This document shows positions 5,768-6,660 of a stretch of 6,660 nucleotides of DNA, piece after piece. How positions within the stretch are numbered: position 1 is the stretch's first letter; every line of letters begins with the position of its first letter. A program made the position numbers and the translations under genes. Where the stretch lies: positions 1-6,660 of the forward strand of contig JAUWJJ010000063.1 in the NCBI GenBank assembly GCA_030607765.1. Direction: 5' to 3'. The notes under the pieces are model-generated. The model searched no databases, was not told the origin of the DNA, and saw only the letters and a program-made list of their open reading frames with translations. Origin of the DNA: Candidatus Aerophobota bacterium (lineage in GTDB: Bacteria > Aerophobota > Aerophobia > Aerophobales > B3-G15).

Positions 5768-6660
5768 AGTCTTATTATTGGAAATAACTCTTGTAATTAT
5801 CAGCCTGATTTTGCTCACGCGAGTTCAGGCTAGTGGTGATCTGTCATCAGAGTTAAGACCCCTGGTTGAAGCCTATCAGATTATCCAAAATGAGTATATA
5901 GAAAAGGTTGACCCCTCTGAGTTAGTGGAAGGAGCAATTGAGGGAATGATAAATTCTCTGAAGGATCCTCACTCTCGATGGATGAGCTCTCAGGAATACG
6001 AGGAGATCACTATACAAAAAGAAGGATTTGGGGGAGTAGGGATGGAAATAACCGTTAGAGATAACTTTATAACAATCGTTTCTCCTTTGGAAGATACACC
6101 AGCCAGCAGAGCCGGTCTTCAACCGGGAGATAAAATTATAAAGATAAATGGGGAATCAGCAATAGGAATGACCTCGAATGAGGCAGTATCCGAACTACGA
6201 GGTGAAATAGGAACTAAAGTAACCATAACTATTCTAAGGGAAGGTGAAGAAGAGCCTCTTGAGTTTACATTGACCAGAGCCCTTATTAAAATTCCCAATA
6301 TCAAACAAAGAATATTAGATAAGGATATAGGCTATATCAAACTAATGGGTTTTATGGATGAGAGTACATCTCAGGATTTGGAAAAAAGCCTTCTTTTCCT
6401 GAAAAGTAAAGGAACTAATGAGTTAATTCTGGATTTAAGAAACAATCCAGGTGGACTTCTCGCACAAGCTGTAGAGGTAACCGATCAATTTCTTTCATCC
6501 GGGGTAATTGTTTCCATTAAAGGAAGAGACTCTGATCAATCTCAAGATTATTATGCTTATTCCAAAGGAGAGGCTCTCAAAATACCTTTACTAATTTTAA
6601 TCAATGGTGGAAGTGCCAGTGCTTCAGAAATTCTAGCAGGAGCCATCAAAGACCATGAAA
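5754..6660 (+). CDS. S41-family C-terminal processing peptidase, 3' end outside window
   Basis: This is an exported PDZ-serine protease that trims or degrades envelope proteins from their C-termini. The window holds 302 codons of an expected total of about 400-450, with no stop. Residues 1-5 (MKKNK) and a hydrophobic stretch to about 26 (ending RVQA) form a signal peptide or membrane anchor; Glu10 inside the core is slightly unusual. A helical N-terminal region follows, with KDPHSRWM. The PDZ domain starts at GFGGVG (91-96) and runs to about 175, including the AGLQPGD ligand-groove segment. The peptidase domain then shows DLRNNPGGLL and NGGSASASEI (284-293), which holds the nucleophilic serine. 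The partner Lys, normally about 25 residues later, is beyond the edge. ATG 5754 overlaps the PHP stop by 14 bp and gives the basic n-region of the signal. Family assignment is firm; CtpA-type naming is by resemblance. Confidence 0.92.
   Translation, partial: MKKNKVLLLEITLVIISLILLTRVQASGDLSSELRPLVEAYQIIQNEYIEKVDPSELVEGAIEGMINSLKDPHSRWMSSQEYEEITIQKEGFGGVGMEITVRDNFITIVSPLEDTPASRAGLQPGDKIIKINGESAIGMTSNEAVSELRGEIGTKVTITILREGEEEPLEFTLTRALIKIPNIKQRILDKDIGYIKLMGFMDESTSQDLEKSLLFLKSKGTNELILDLRNNPGGLLAQAVEVTDQFLSSGVIVSIKGRDSDQSQDYYAYSKGEALKIPLLILINGGSASASEILAGAIKDHE

Noticed and set aside
5922..6304. Minus-strand ORFs within the S41 peptidase region
   Set aside because: The + strand frame is open for 302 codons with PDZ and S41 motifs.
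1..6660. CRISPR array, tRNA or rRNA genes, insertion sequences
   Set aside because: No regularly spaced direct repeats, no tRNA-like cloverleaf or rRNA core sequences, and no transposase ORF or terminal repeats were found.

Overview
The window is AT-rich bacterial DNA (roughly 40% G+C by eye, lower between genes). It carries one complete ABC importer locus followed by the start of a second, unrelated gene pair, all on the + strand. The substrate-binding protein has an ordinary signal peptide with no lipobox Cys, and a signal-bearing PDZ/S41 protease is present, so an anaerobic-type diderm bacterium from a low-GC lineage seems likely. I cannot name the taxon; uncultivated groups such as Atribacterota or Aerophobota would fit but are not demonstrated.

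Layout. 1-283: a very AT-rich, gene-free leader with a candidate sigma70-type promoter (about 72-99) and several inverted repeats. 284-1540: a BMP/PnrA-family periplasmic binding protein. 1541-1768: a 228-bp gap with a relatively GC-rich, strongly self-complementary element (about 1576-1690). 1769-2827 and 2832-3848: two membrane permeases of the RbsC/BMP-transporter type, 4 bp apart, the second starting with TTG. 3950-4717: the ABC ATPase, which has only one nucleotide-binding domain. Together these make a complete importer, most likely for a nucleoside or similar small molecule. Its gene order (binding protein, permease, permease, ATPase) and its single-domain ATPase differ from the usual BMP-type layout.

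4718-5101 is a 384-bp gap with AT-rich palindromes, a doubtful 28-codon ORF, a candidate promoter and a clear ribosome binding site. 5102-5767 encodes a PHP-domain metal-dependent phosphoesterase with all expected metal ligands. Its last 14 bp overlap the start of an S41 C-terminal processing peptidase (5754 to the window edge, truncated), so these two are probably translationally coupled.

Nothing here is a clearly new defence or mobile system. The least explained signals are the structured element between the binding-protein and permease genes, the single-domain ATPase in a BMP-type locus, and the inverted repeats of the first leader.
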